From assembly GCA_024500155.1 (NCBI GenBank), contig CM044862.1:47192001-47256000 (forward strand): 64,000 nt of DNA, in the 5' to 3' direction. Below are positions 23,085 through 33,157 of the stretch, piece by piece (the first letter of the stretch is position 1; the number at the start of each line of letters is the position of its first letter). Source of the DNA: Chenopodium formosanum. Lineage: Eukaryota > Streptophyta > Magnoliopsida > Caryophyllales > Amaranthaceae. Below the pieces are notes generated by a model that saw nothing but the letters and a program-made list of their open reading frames with translations, was not told where the DNA came from and did no database searches. Made by a program: the position numbers and the translations under genes.

Positions 23085-24602
23085 ATGTCTTTAGTCACCA
23101 AAACCTTCACCCAATACACTCATGAATGGTGTCGATCTCTTAATGCTAAAGACAATAAAGAATTAGATTTATTTCACTTGGGGGGAATTTATGGCATCAA
23201 AGGGGTAGATCTTGACTTAGACTTCATACATACCGCTTTAGAATTTTGGAATGTTGATACTCATTGTTTCAGAATAAGGTATGATGAGATTAGTCTTTGC
23301 CAGAGGAATTTGGTGCTATTTTAGGCTTTCCTGCAATAGACCTCGTAGTAATCCCTAGAGTAGATGCATACTATTATAAGGATTTTGAGCGCTTCTTTAA
23401 TTTAAAAGAAAGGGATTTATAAAAAATAGTAGATGGCAACATAGTTAACTTGAAAGAATTCGCACGCCATTATTTTGATAAACCTCTTTCTGATTCTTTT
23501 CATATATATAGAAGAAGGGCGTTCTTATTTTGCATGCTTAACCAATTTTTTCTTAGTAGTGGTAAAAATAATGAAGGTCAATCAATTATAACCACTGTAC
23601 TAGAACAAATTGAATCAGGAAGAAATTCAATGTCATTAATAGTTGGAGAGACTATGATTAGTCTAGATGAATTGAAAAGGGACCCAAAAGCACCTTTTCG
23701 CGACTCTCCAATTTTATTACAGGTAGAAAAATAATATTTTTAATTACAGAAATCAAAAAATATATTTTTGTGTTGTAATAATAATTTATTTGCATTGCAA
23801 TATTTTACAGATGTGGCTAATGGAAAGGCAAGGATTAATTAGCCCTCCAGACAATATTAAGAGGTATACTCCCAATTGCTTTGTGAGAAGGAAGAAACGA
23901 TTCCCTAAGATTGGGCGCCATGGGTGGAGAAAAGTCTTCGAATCACGTGATTTTGCTATCAAGTGGGTCGTCCCATGGTGGAAAATAGAAAGGATGGTTG
24001 GTGTTAACAAGCAACCTTTCTGCCGTCTTCCAAGCTTATCTCGTGTGACTTATTATTATCCCTGCAGGGTAAAAAAACAATACGGCTTGCTTCAGAATAT
24101 TCCTTCCGGGGATCTTCGTCCTCCCTTTGAGTACCCTATTTCCCAAGAAGTAGACAGATTTGATGCTTACTGGGGTGCTAGACCTTTATGGGAAGTGATT
24201 ACCCAAAAGGTTCCTCCTTCTTTTCCCAATGATGTGAAGAAATGGTTGCTGAAGAAACCTTTGAAGGATTCGAATGAAAATCAGGGTAAAACTGATGTGA
24301 AGAGTCGTCTGGGTGACAAGGTGATTCCTGCCAAGGAACGCCTAGGTGCAAGAATTGAATTCAAAACACATGCAATGCCTAGGAAGAAAAATGCTACCAA
24401 AGATAAAGGGAAAAGGAAAGCTAACACCACAGATAAAAAGGCTTGGGTGGAAAAGAAGCATGGAGTGTTAGCTGAAGGGGAGACTATCTACTCTAAAATT
24501 GAATGTAGGTTCTCTAAAGGGTGCCTACTAGCTAAGGTTATGGATGAGGAGGAGGAAGCAGACAAAAATTGGAAAAGGGCTAGAAAGGAAAAGAAAGATT
24601 AG
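23085..24602 (+). pseudogene. A2 second antisense accessory gene, unknown function
   Basis: Two exons: 23085-23722 and 23811-24602. The start is MSLVTKTFTQYTHEW. One base is missing near 23295 (after RYDEIS), which shifts the frame, and a stop lies at about 23418-23420. Exon 2 is fully open from MWLMERQGL to the TAG at 24600-24602, with WRKVFESRDFAIKWVVPWW, a YYYPCRV motif and a basic tail ending KRARKEKKD. Comparison with 14520-16023 gives the exon borders and shows that the two copies broke independently. Function not recognised. Confidence 0.78.
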
Positions 24603-24867
24603 GAGCATTGCTTGTCCTTTAATTTATTAAACTTAGTTTGTTATTTTTTATTTAAAGTTAATTTATTCAGCTTTATTTAAATTCCATCAATAATATAATT
24701 TTATTTTATTAATGAAATTTCAGCTTTTAATTAAATTATTTACTTTAAATTTATTTTATTAAAGCAATGAAAACCGAAAAAAATTAATTTTCCAGAAATT
24801 CTTCGAGTACGGAAGTCGAAAATTAATCAGGCAGAACGTAGCTCTCTTGAGTATTCTACTCAAGTAC
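24603..24867. other. A2 spacer between converging pol and accessory gene ends
   Basis: AT-rich; matches parts of 14270-14519 in inverted orientation. No gene seen. Confidence 0.6.
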
Positions 24868-25266
24868 TTATGGGTAGTAATTCTTAAGTTGGTCAAGATT
24901 TGTCATGTTTGAGAATTCATTGCCATCCATATCAGTAAATTTTGCTGCACCTCCTGACAGGATTGTTTAGACAATGTAGGGTCCAAACCAACTAGGACTA
25001 AATTTACCCCTTGGATCTAAAACATTTTTCCTTAGTGCTTTTAACACCAAGTCTCCTATTTTGATATTTCTTGTCTTAACCTTCTTATTAATATGTCTAG
25101 CCATACAAGTCTGGTAACATTGAGTGTGATGTAGAGCTTTTAATCGTTTTTCGTCGAGTAGAATCAATTCTTCGTATCTTACCCTAGTCCATTCAACTTC
25201 ATCGAGTTTACTCTCTAATGCAATGCGTAGAGATGGTATTTCTAGTTCGACAGGTTGTACGGCATC
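24868..25266 (-). pseudogene. pol: A2 integrase C-terminal part, left of insertion B
   Basis: Encodes the end of pol: VQPVELEIPSLRIALESKL, a GDLVLKALRKN chromodomain-like/GPY-type region with GPYIV, then NEFSNMTNLDQLKNYYP and a TAA at 24868-24870. A stop interrupts after GPYIV (near 24968). It joins in frame order to 37076 once B and one copy of CATTC are removed. Confidence 0.87.
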
Positions 25267-25271
25267 CATTC

Positions 25272-25915
25272 TGATTTGGGTATTTTTATACCCGGCCAGG
25301 TGGCCCAACCAGGAAGTGCCACATGTCCTCCATATAGGTGCCATTTGGACCTATGGAGTGATGACACGTGGAGGGTGGACCCTTCTCCGTCCTACGTGGA
25401 CTGAAGGTCCAGCAGGGACCATTCAGTCGGCGACACGTGTCACCCAAAAGGTGCTTCAGAATCCTTTTGGGCACAATGACACGTGTCACTCAGGTATTAG
25501 CCCTGGGATGGCGGCCTTCTAAAGCCCAAATCCCGAGGCGCTGCAAAACGGCGTGACCTAACTCCTAGGTCATCAGATCCTAGGAGGGCGCACCTTTCCC
25601 TATAAATAGGGACGTTACGTCATTTATGACGGGGACGAAAAAAAAAAGAGAGAATTCTTGACACACAACACGAGTCAATACGTCACTTACCACAGAGCTG
25701 TCGTTTTCAAGGAACACACAGCACTTTACTTGAGCTTGGAATCCAAGCAGATAACTTTACTTCCGCACGTTTCATCTTCGAAGATTTACTGACTTAATCT
25801 TCGGAGGCGGACCACTGACCATCCGGCGGTCCGTTTGCTTTGCAGGTACAGGCATCCTCAGTTGAATCCAGTTTCAGTGTTGTAACTCTCCCGAGGGACA
25901 AAAACCCCCGAAACA
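25272..25915 (+). repeat. B 5' LTR
   Basis: 644 bp, begins TGATTTGGG and ends CCGAAACA. It has a TATAAATA box at 25601-25608, three CACGTG boxes at 25365, 25434 and 25480, and a TTACGTCA element just after the TATA box. Confidence 0.95.
25365..25630 (+). promoter_or_regulatory. LTR promoter with G-box cluster, TATA box and CRE-like element
   Basis: CACGTG at 25365-25370, 25434-25439 and 25480-25485, the last two inside ACACGTGTCA. TATAAATA is at 25601-25608, then TTACGTCA and TGACG near 25615-25631. The 3' LTR has a fourth CACGTG at 36476-36481 where the 5' LTR reads CACATG. In plants ACACGTG is the core of abscisic-acid and G-box elements; response of this LTR to stress is inferred only. 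Confidence 0.6.
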
Positions 25916-25917
25916 TT

Positions 25918-25935
25918 TGGCGCCGTCTATGGGGA
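25918..25935 (+). other. Primer binding site of B
   Basis: TGGCGCCGTCTATGGGGA, two bases after the LTR. The form TGGCGCCGT...GGGGA resembles the tRNA-Asp type sites of plant Ty3/gypsy elements, with differences in the middle. Confidence 0.7.
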
Positions 25936-25948
25936 GAGTACCTCTGAA

Positions 25949-28552
25949 ATGGCTTCACAAGAGCTTGTACCAAATCCAGAGACCATTCGGCCTCCAAATG
26001 ATGTACTGGTCCAAACGGACCAAGACTCAGGTGACGACGCTGATGTCGAAACCTATGTGGATCCAAATGGATCCCTCATCTCTAAACGCATCCGCAGTAA
26101 GGAACGGCGAGAGCGTTCCCATGTTCAGGCAGGACCAAGCAAAACTGCTGGTCAGCCAAAGAAGCCCTCGGGGCGGCCAGTTGATCCTTCCCAGGCAGCA
26201 GGATCAGCTCCCGTCACTCGGGATGAACTAATGTCACTCCTGAGCAGCCTCTGGGGTGAAATCAAGCAGCTCGCCTCATAGAAGTCGCCTACTCCTAGAA
26301 AGGAGCAGTCGGCCAAGAAGCCAGCCCAAGCTGGCAAACAGAAGTCGGTCAGGGACCGTCAGCCGACTCCTCATCCTGCTCCTAAGGAGAAGGCCAGGCC
26401 CCAGTTTGACCTTAATCGGCTCCGTTTCCCAGAAATAGGTGCAAGAAAACCCATCCGGCACATACAGCCGGATGGTAGCAAGAAAACGTTCTCTGATGCT
26501 CGGCAATACATTGAGGAGAGGAGAACTCAGCAATCAGAGTCGGCTTCAACGTTGACTTATCATGATAGCTTTCGGAATACCTTTGTGAGATGTTCCCAGT
26601 CTGTGCATGAGACCCCAGCAAGCAGCCAAAGGGTTCAGTCTGGGCCACATGTGATTCAGTCCGCTCAGTACATGGCACAGCCATTGTACCAGGCGCCAGT
26701 TGTACCTTACATGCAACCTACCCTCTATGGAGGACAGGCGGCATACGGCTATCAGCCGATGGACTGGCAGCTTAGGCTGCAACACCTTGGAGATCAACCC
26801 ACTGCTTTCTCCAGGGAAATAACTGAAGCCGTACAGCCGGCCAAAGTTAAAAACGTTCTGGTTGGGGCCTATGATGGGACCTCCAACCCAGAAGACCACC
26901 TGCTAGCATACACCCACCTCATGTATTTACAGGGGTTGGATGATACCGCATGGTGTCGTTGCTTTCCAGCCACCCTGAAGGGCATAGCCCAGCAGTGGTT
27001 TGGCAACCTGCCGGCTGGCTGCATAAATAGCTTCAAGACGCTTGCGTTCTTGTTTGCATCAAACTTCTCTATGAACATCCCTGCCAAAAAGACAAGTCTT
27101 GACTTGGGCAATGTACAGCAGGGAGATAGAGAAGGTCAGCGATCCTACGTCAGGCGGTTCAATCTGGTTCGAATCCAGATTCATGGGTTGTCTGATGAGG
27201 TCGCCTTCACAGACTTCTTTAAGGGTCTGAAGGACGGGTCTACTTTTAAGTACGAACTCGTCCGCAAACAAATCTTTACTCTGCAAGGAGCCTTGCGAGA
27301 GGCGGAAGCCTACATACAGGCGACCGAACTCTGCTCCTCCAATAAGCAGTCGGACCATAAGAAGTCCGACCGGCAGAAAGAGACTCAGCCTGCTCAGCTG
27401 GCTCCTAAGCCAGAAGAGAGCAAAAAGAAAAAGCAAGTCTGGGCCATTGATAACTCTGATCAACTGGCCCAGAAGAAGAAAAAAGAGTGGAAACCGTACG
27501 TTCCAAGGTACGAATTCCACAAGGACTGCTGCTCCATCCTTTTGGAAATTAAGGATCGGCTAACTCTTGAAAAGCCGACTGCTATGAAAGGTTCCGTTGA
27601 AAATCGAAACAAGAACAAGCATTGCCTTTTCCATGAGGATGTTGGCCATGACACGAATGACTGTTTTAGTCTCAAGCGGGAGCTCAACCGTCTGGCCGAC
27701 AAAGGACAGTTGAAGTCCTATGTGAAGTCCAAAGTGACTTCAAAAGCAAACCCGGGGCAGTCCAAGAAGAAGACTCCCCAGCCTGCTGTGAGTGCTGAAA
27801 CTGATGAAGACCCGGTGTATACCATAGCAGGCGGATTTGCCGGTGGTGGCCCGACCATTCGGGGCACCAAGGACCATCTCAGAAAGATGGTTAATTCTGT
27901 TGAGGAAGGGGATACAGCTAGCACATCCACCTTCCCTAAAGTTGTCATCACCGAACAGGACAGAGGCAAAGTCCGTCGGCCGCATGATGACCCTGTTGTC
28001 ATTGAGTGTAAAGTCGACAACCAGCTAGTTGGCCGAATTCTAATATACACAGGAAGTTCCTCTGACCTCATCAGCCTCAAATGCTTGTCCAATCTCAAGT
28101 ACAAACCGGATAGCATGATGGAGGTCACTCACACCTTAGTTGGGTTTGGAGGAGGACTTGTGCACCTAGTCGGACGAATCGACCTACCTGTCCGCCTGGG
28201 AAGCAGGGGAGACGGTCGACACATGACCATCCGTCTCTTAGTGGTTGAAGAGCTCACGGCTTACAACCTCATCTTTGGCCGACCCACTCTTAATGAGTGT
28301 AAGGCCGTCATCATCCCTGCTCTCATGCTACTCAAGTATGAGAAGGATGATGGAACAGTTGGTTCCCTTAATGGGGACCAAAAGACGGCTCGAGAGTGTT
28401 ATCTCTTGGACGTCAAGCCTGCGGCCACAGCATCCGGCCGAGGCAAGCAAATGATTGAACTCGACAATGTCGAGGAAGAACAGTCGGCCCAACCAGCCGG
28501 AAAGAAAAGAAAGACTGATCAGCTGGTGGTGGTCAAAAAAGAAAAGCAATAG
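25949..28552 (+). pseudogene. gag: B gag and protease
   Basis: The ATG at 25949 lies 33 bases after the LTR. Gag core: AQQWFGNLPAGCINSFKTLA and RSYVRRFNLVRIQIHGLSDE (about 26980-27190). A knuckle-like motif C-X2-H-X4-H-X4-C (CLFHEDVGHDTNDC) is at about 27626-27665. The protease segment reads ILIYTGSSSDLIS, so the catalytic Asp has become Tyr at 28046-28048; copy C keeps GAC there. A TAG at 26279-26281 interrupts the N-terminal third. The frame ends at TAG 28550-28552, which copy C shares and which sits in a readthrough-like context. Everything from 25949 to 31801 is in one frame. Confidence 0.9.
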
Positions 28553-28558
28553 CAATCA
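28550..28558 (+). promoter_or_regulatory. Candidate leaky stop: CAA UAG CAA UCA between gag-PR and pol
   Basis: The stop is followed by CAATCA, which fits the UAG-CAR-YYA readthrough consensus first known from tobacco mosaic virus. Pol continues in the same frame with no further stop until 28901. Copy C has the same stop and the same hexanucleotide (61883-61891, minus strand). Confidence 0.65.
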
Positions 28559-31500
28559 CTGACCGGGGAACGGTCGGATGATCTCCGCCCCCAGCCTGCT
28601 GGTGAGCACATTGACATCCCTCTAGACGACAGCTGTCCAGAACGGACTGTTAAGGTGGGGACGGTTGCATTTGCAAAGCTGGGTGAAAGCCTTCACCAGC
28701 TACTCAAGGAATTCAAAGACATCTTTTCCTTTGAAGTGGAGGAGATGCCAGGCATCAGCCCGGATCTCGCCGTCCACAAAATCGCCGTGGATCCTATAAA
28801 GAAGCCCATCCGGCAAAAGAAAAGAAACCACGGCGAAGAAAGAAGTCAGGCGGCAGCTGCCGAAGTAAAAAAGCTGTTAGATGCCAAGTTCATACGGCCA
28901 TGAAACTTCCCTGAGTGGGTGGCTAACATTGTGTTAGTAAAAAAGCCGAATGGAACTTGGCGGATGTGTGTTGATTACACAGACCTCAACAAGGCATGTC
29001 CAAAGGATAGTTATCCACTTCCTAAGATCGACAATCTGGTCGACTCAACAACCGGACATGCCCTGATGAGTTTCATGGACGCCTATTCAGGTTTCCATCA
29101 GATCCCCCTATGGAAAAAAGATCAAGAAAAGACGGCATTCGTCACTGATCAGGGGTTGTTCTGTTATACTGTGATGCCGTTTGGTTTGAAGAATGCGCCT
29201 GCTACCTTCCAACGAATGATTAATACGGTCTTCATTTATCAAATCGGAAGGAATGTAGAGGCGTACATTGATGATATGATAGTCAAATCCAAACAGCAGG
29301 CGGATCACCTTGCTGATCTCCAAGAAACATTCGCCACACTCAGGCGGCACAAGGTCATGCTAAACCCAAAAAAGTGTGTCTTTGGTGTTGAGTCTGGGAA
29401 GTTTCTCGGATTTTTGATTGACCAAAGAGGAATAGAGGCCAACCCTGAGAAAATACAGGCGGTAATCGACATGCAGTCGCCCCGTACTGTGAAGGAAGTG
29501 CAAAAACTAACAGGTTGTCTGGCGGCCCTGGGGAGATTCCTCAGCCGTTCAGGCGACAAGTGTCTCTACTTTTTCCAGGCAATCAAAAAGAAGACAAACT
29601 TTGAATGGGGGAATGATGCCGAGGCGGCCTTTCAAAGGTTAAAAACTCATCTGCACTCTTTGCCGAGGCTTGTCAGCCCTTTGCCTAAAGAGAAGCTCTT
29701 CATGTACTTAGCTGTCTCTGATCATGCCCTCAGTGCTGTCCTCTTAGCTGAAAGAGACGGCATCCAGCTCCCGGTGTATTTCATAAGCCATGTTTTAAGA
29801 AATGCGGAGCTTCGGTACCCCATGGTTGAGAAATTCGGCTTTGCCCTTTACATGGCCATCAAGAAGCTTAAACCTTACTTCTTGGCGCATGCGGTAGAGG
29901 TCTATACTGACCAACCGATCAAACGGCCACTCACAACCTTGGAGTCTTCTGGACGAATGCTCAAATGGGCAATCGAAATACAAGGATTAGAAATCTCTTA
30001 TGAATCAAGGAAGGCAATAAAGGGACAAGCATTCGCTGACTTTATTGTTGAAATGACAAGGCCGGTTGTTCCGGACAATACGGACCAGGTCTGGAAAGTA
30101 TATGTGGATGGAAGCTCCACTGTGAACGGCTGTGGTGCGGGGATTATCTGTCAATCTCCTGAAGGAGATAAGTACGAATAAGCACTACGGTTCAAGTTTC
30201 AGGTCTCTAATAATGAGGCCGAGTATGAGGCCCTGCTGGTCGGCATCCGGTATTGCAAGGCGGCAGGGGCGAAGAAGGTATCCGCCTACTCTGATTCTCA
30301 ACTGGTCGTACTTCAGGTTAATGGAACGTACGAGGCCACTCATCCGGCCATGATAAAGTATTTGCAGGCGGTCAAGAGTGAAGTTGGGTCACTTGAAGAA
30401 TTTCATCTAACTCAGGTGCCCAGGTCTTCAAACAATCAGGCGGATGCTCTGTCCAAATTGGCATCATCCGCCTCCTGTGAAACGCCTCGGTCAGTCTTCT
30501 GGGAGGTCATGGAAAAAAGAAGTATATCAGGGGAAGACCCCATTGGAATTCTTGACCGAAGCTCAACCTGGATGGACAGTATCCGGACCTATCTTGCAGA
30601 CGGCACGCTCCCTGACTCACCACGGGAGGCGGCTGTTCTAAAAAAACGAGCAGCTAACTTCGAGTTACGGCAAGGAGAGCTCTTCAGGGCTGGCTTTTTG
30701 AAACCCCTGTTGAAGTGTGTTACCCCTGAAAAGGGAAAGGAAGTTCTCGAAGAGTTGCATTCGGGATTCTGCGCCTCCCATATAGGCGGCAGATCCCTCG
30801 CGGCCAAGGCCAGGCGGCTTTACTTTTGGCCGACTCTGGAGTCGGATGCCATGGAAATGGTGAAAAAATGTGACAAGTGCCAAAAGTTTGGCAAGCTCAT
30901 CCATCGTCCGGCTACAGACCTGACGGCCATCCACAGCCCAATACCCTTTGCCAAGTGGGGCATGGACATTTTGGGGCCATATACAACTGCACCAGGCGGC
31001 AAGCGCTATATATTGGTGGATGTGGATTACTTTACTAAGTGGGTAGAGGCTGAGGCAGTCAAAAACATCAAGACTAAAGACGTCATTTCCTTTATCTGGA
31101 GGAACATAATCACTCGTTTTGGGGTGCCCATGTCTATGGTTTTTGACAATGGTCCTCAATTTGAGACGCCTCAACTCAAGACTTGGCTGGGAGACCAGGG
31201 GGTCTCAAGCTTCTTCGCATCAGTCGGCCGGCCACAAGCAAACGGCCAGGTCGAAGCCTTCAACAAGTTAATCTCAGACGGAATTAAAAAGAAGATTGAG
31301 CGGGCTGGTGGCCTCTAGGCGGATGAATTACCACACGTCCTTTGGTCCATCAGAACGACTACTAAAGGGGCAACGGGAGAAACCCCATTTCTAATGGTGT
31401 ATGGTGCAGAAGCTGTTCTGCCCATTGAGCACTATGATCCTACCCTTCGAATCATGTTGTATGATGAAGAGGCAAATTGGGAGGCCATGCGCCTAGCATT

Positions 31501-31801
31501 GGACTCACTTCCAGAACGCAGGGGCAATGCTGCCTTGCGTCATGAGATATACCGTCTGAGAATGACTCGGGCTTATAACAAAAGAGTACACAAGCGTCCT
31601 CTCAAAGTGGGGGACTTTGTGCTACGGAAAATGGAGGCAGTCGGTAGGGCAAATGAACAGGGAAAGCTAACCCCAAATTGGCAAGGCCCCTACCGAATTT
31701 ATGAGGAGGTAAGAGACGGCACCTACCGCCTGGAAGAACCAGACGGCAGGCAGCTGCCCAGAACTTGGAATGTAGACAACTTGAAAAAGTACTACTTCTA
31801 A
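28553..31801 (+). pseudogene. pol: B pol: RT, two RNase H domains, integrase
   Basis: RT motifs: WRMCVDYTDLNKACPKDSYP, MPFGLKNAPATFQRM and YIDD at 29264-29275. The first RNase H lies at about 29650-30050 and the second (VYVDGSSTVNGCGAG, NNEAEYEALLVGI, YSDSQLVV) at about 30100-30310. Integrase has a zinc-binding segment ending CDKCQKFG, then DDE residues in WGMDILGPY, FDNGPQF and QVEAFNK. The C-terminus has KVGDFVLRKME and ends NLKKYYF. Stops at 28901 (TGC in C), 30179 (TAC in C) and 31316 (TGG in C) break the frame; no frameshifts were seen. Confidence 0.92.
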
Positions 31802-33157
31802 ATACGAATGTAAAGACCTCAATTTTGTAAATCTCACGTATAGTTAATGAGATTATGCCTTCATTACCCAACTTGTCTTTTTATTTAAGTTTTTTAAGTG
31901 CCGCCTGTACCAAATACAGACGGTCAATATGTTTGGAAAGCGCCTGTCCCAACAGCAGACGCCTCAATCCCTCTGAAGGTGCCGATTGTTTTAGAACAGT
32001 CGTCCCTACGAAATTCATCAAGTTTACACCAACACTTGATGAATATTTACTTGATCATTTAAGAGGCCTAAGGCCAGATAAAATCATGATGAGGCCCATG
32101 GCCGGATGTTAATAAATAAAAAGAGACCGAATGGTCACAGTATGCTCCAACATGAGCATGACCGTCTGCTCCAACATGAGTCAGATAACCGGCGACGTCC
32201 ATTTGGGCGAATTCGTCGAGGAGAAGCATCTCCCATTTGGGTGGCACATTGCTCTACGAATATATCAAGCGGCCCTACCGAATGCTAAGGCAGCATTCGC
32301 AGTCGGTTGTTTTAATCGAAAGTGAAATCTAAAAGACCTGAATTTTCTATTTAACGCAGTCGTCACTATTTCATGAGTAGAGGCTAATTGAGGCATAAAG
32401 CCGGATGCGCCTGTTATTGCTCAGGGGCAAAACAGGCGGAATATTTTATAGAAGTTAAGTTAACCACTTAGCAATTATTGAGGCTATTGGCCGGATGACG
32501 TCTGATCCTTGCCTATGGGGCAAGACAGGCGGACAATTATTTTTTAAGGAAATTGGTTAAGTTACAAACTTAGAATTTTATCTCAAAGAGGCTTATGGCC
32601 GGAGGCGCTTGTTTTTTGCTTATGGGGCAGAACAAGCGGAGGTTTACCCTTAGCAAATTAGCTAAGTTGGAAATTTGAGTTAGTTCGAGCCAATGGCCAA
32701 ATGAACACTTGTGTTTGCTAATTCTGGATGGACGTCTGCCGCGTGGTTTGGGGCAATCACCATAGTGATTGATTGACTTAGAAACCATGCATACTCTTCT
32801 AAGTATCAAAAATTTCTAAGTCAATCAATCCAATAAACCGAAACCACCCGACATCCGTCCAGGGGCAAGAACATTCGCATGGTATACAGGTTATAATACT
32901 TAGCCAAAAACATGCAATGAAAAATTCAAAGTGCAAACAACAACAATATGGATAACTTCAGCCAAATGGCCGAGTGGTTCAAATTAAAAAGACCAATCAT
33001 CACCAGACGATTGGTTAAGATTGTTATCTGGAAAAGCCAGAAAGATTGTCAAATTACCCGACCCCTCGGTCGGTAAAGATACAAATACTCGGCACAGAGG
33101 CCGAAAAAGAAAAGTACATGGCCCTTCGGCCGCAGATAAGCATAAAAGCTTAAGCGA
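31802..33157. other. B spacer between converging pol and antisense gene
   Basis: Holds about three degenerate direct repeats of roughly 90-110 bp (32391-32690), each with GAGGC...TGGCCGGA followed by GGGGCA..ACA.GCGGA. A large inverted repeat follows at 32729-32861. It is conserved in C (57308-58660). No conserved protein-coding frame. Confidence 0.7.
32729..32861. repeat. Long hairpin between converging genes in B
   Basis: The inner stem is perfect: 18 bp at 32767-32784 (GATTGATTGACTTAGAAA) pairs with 32813-32830. The outer arms 32729-32749 and 32841-32861 (TGGACG...GTGGTTT) pair with few mismatches. The structure is present at the same relative place in C (57607-57739), where the loop is inverted. 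Confidence 0.85.

Noticed and set aside
26256..28128. Several minus-strand and shifted frames over B gag
   Set aside because: Shadows of the gag frame; no conserved motifs and no splice logic.
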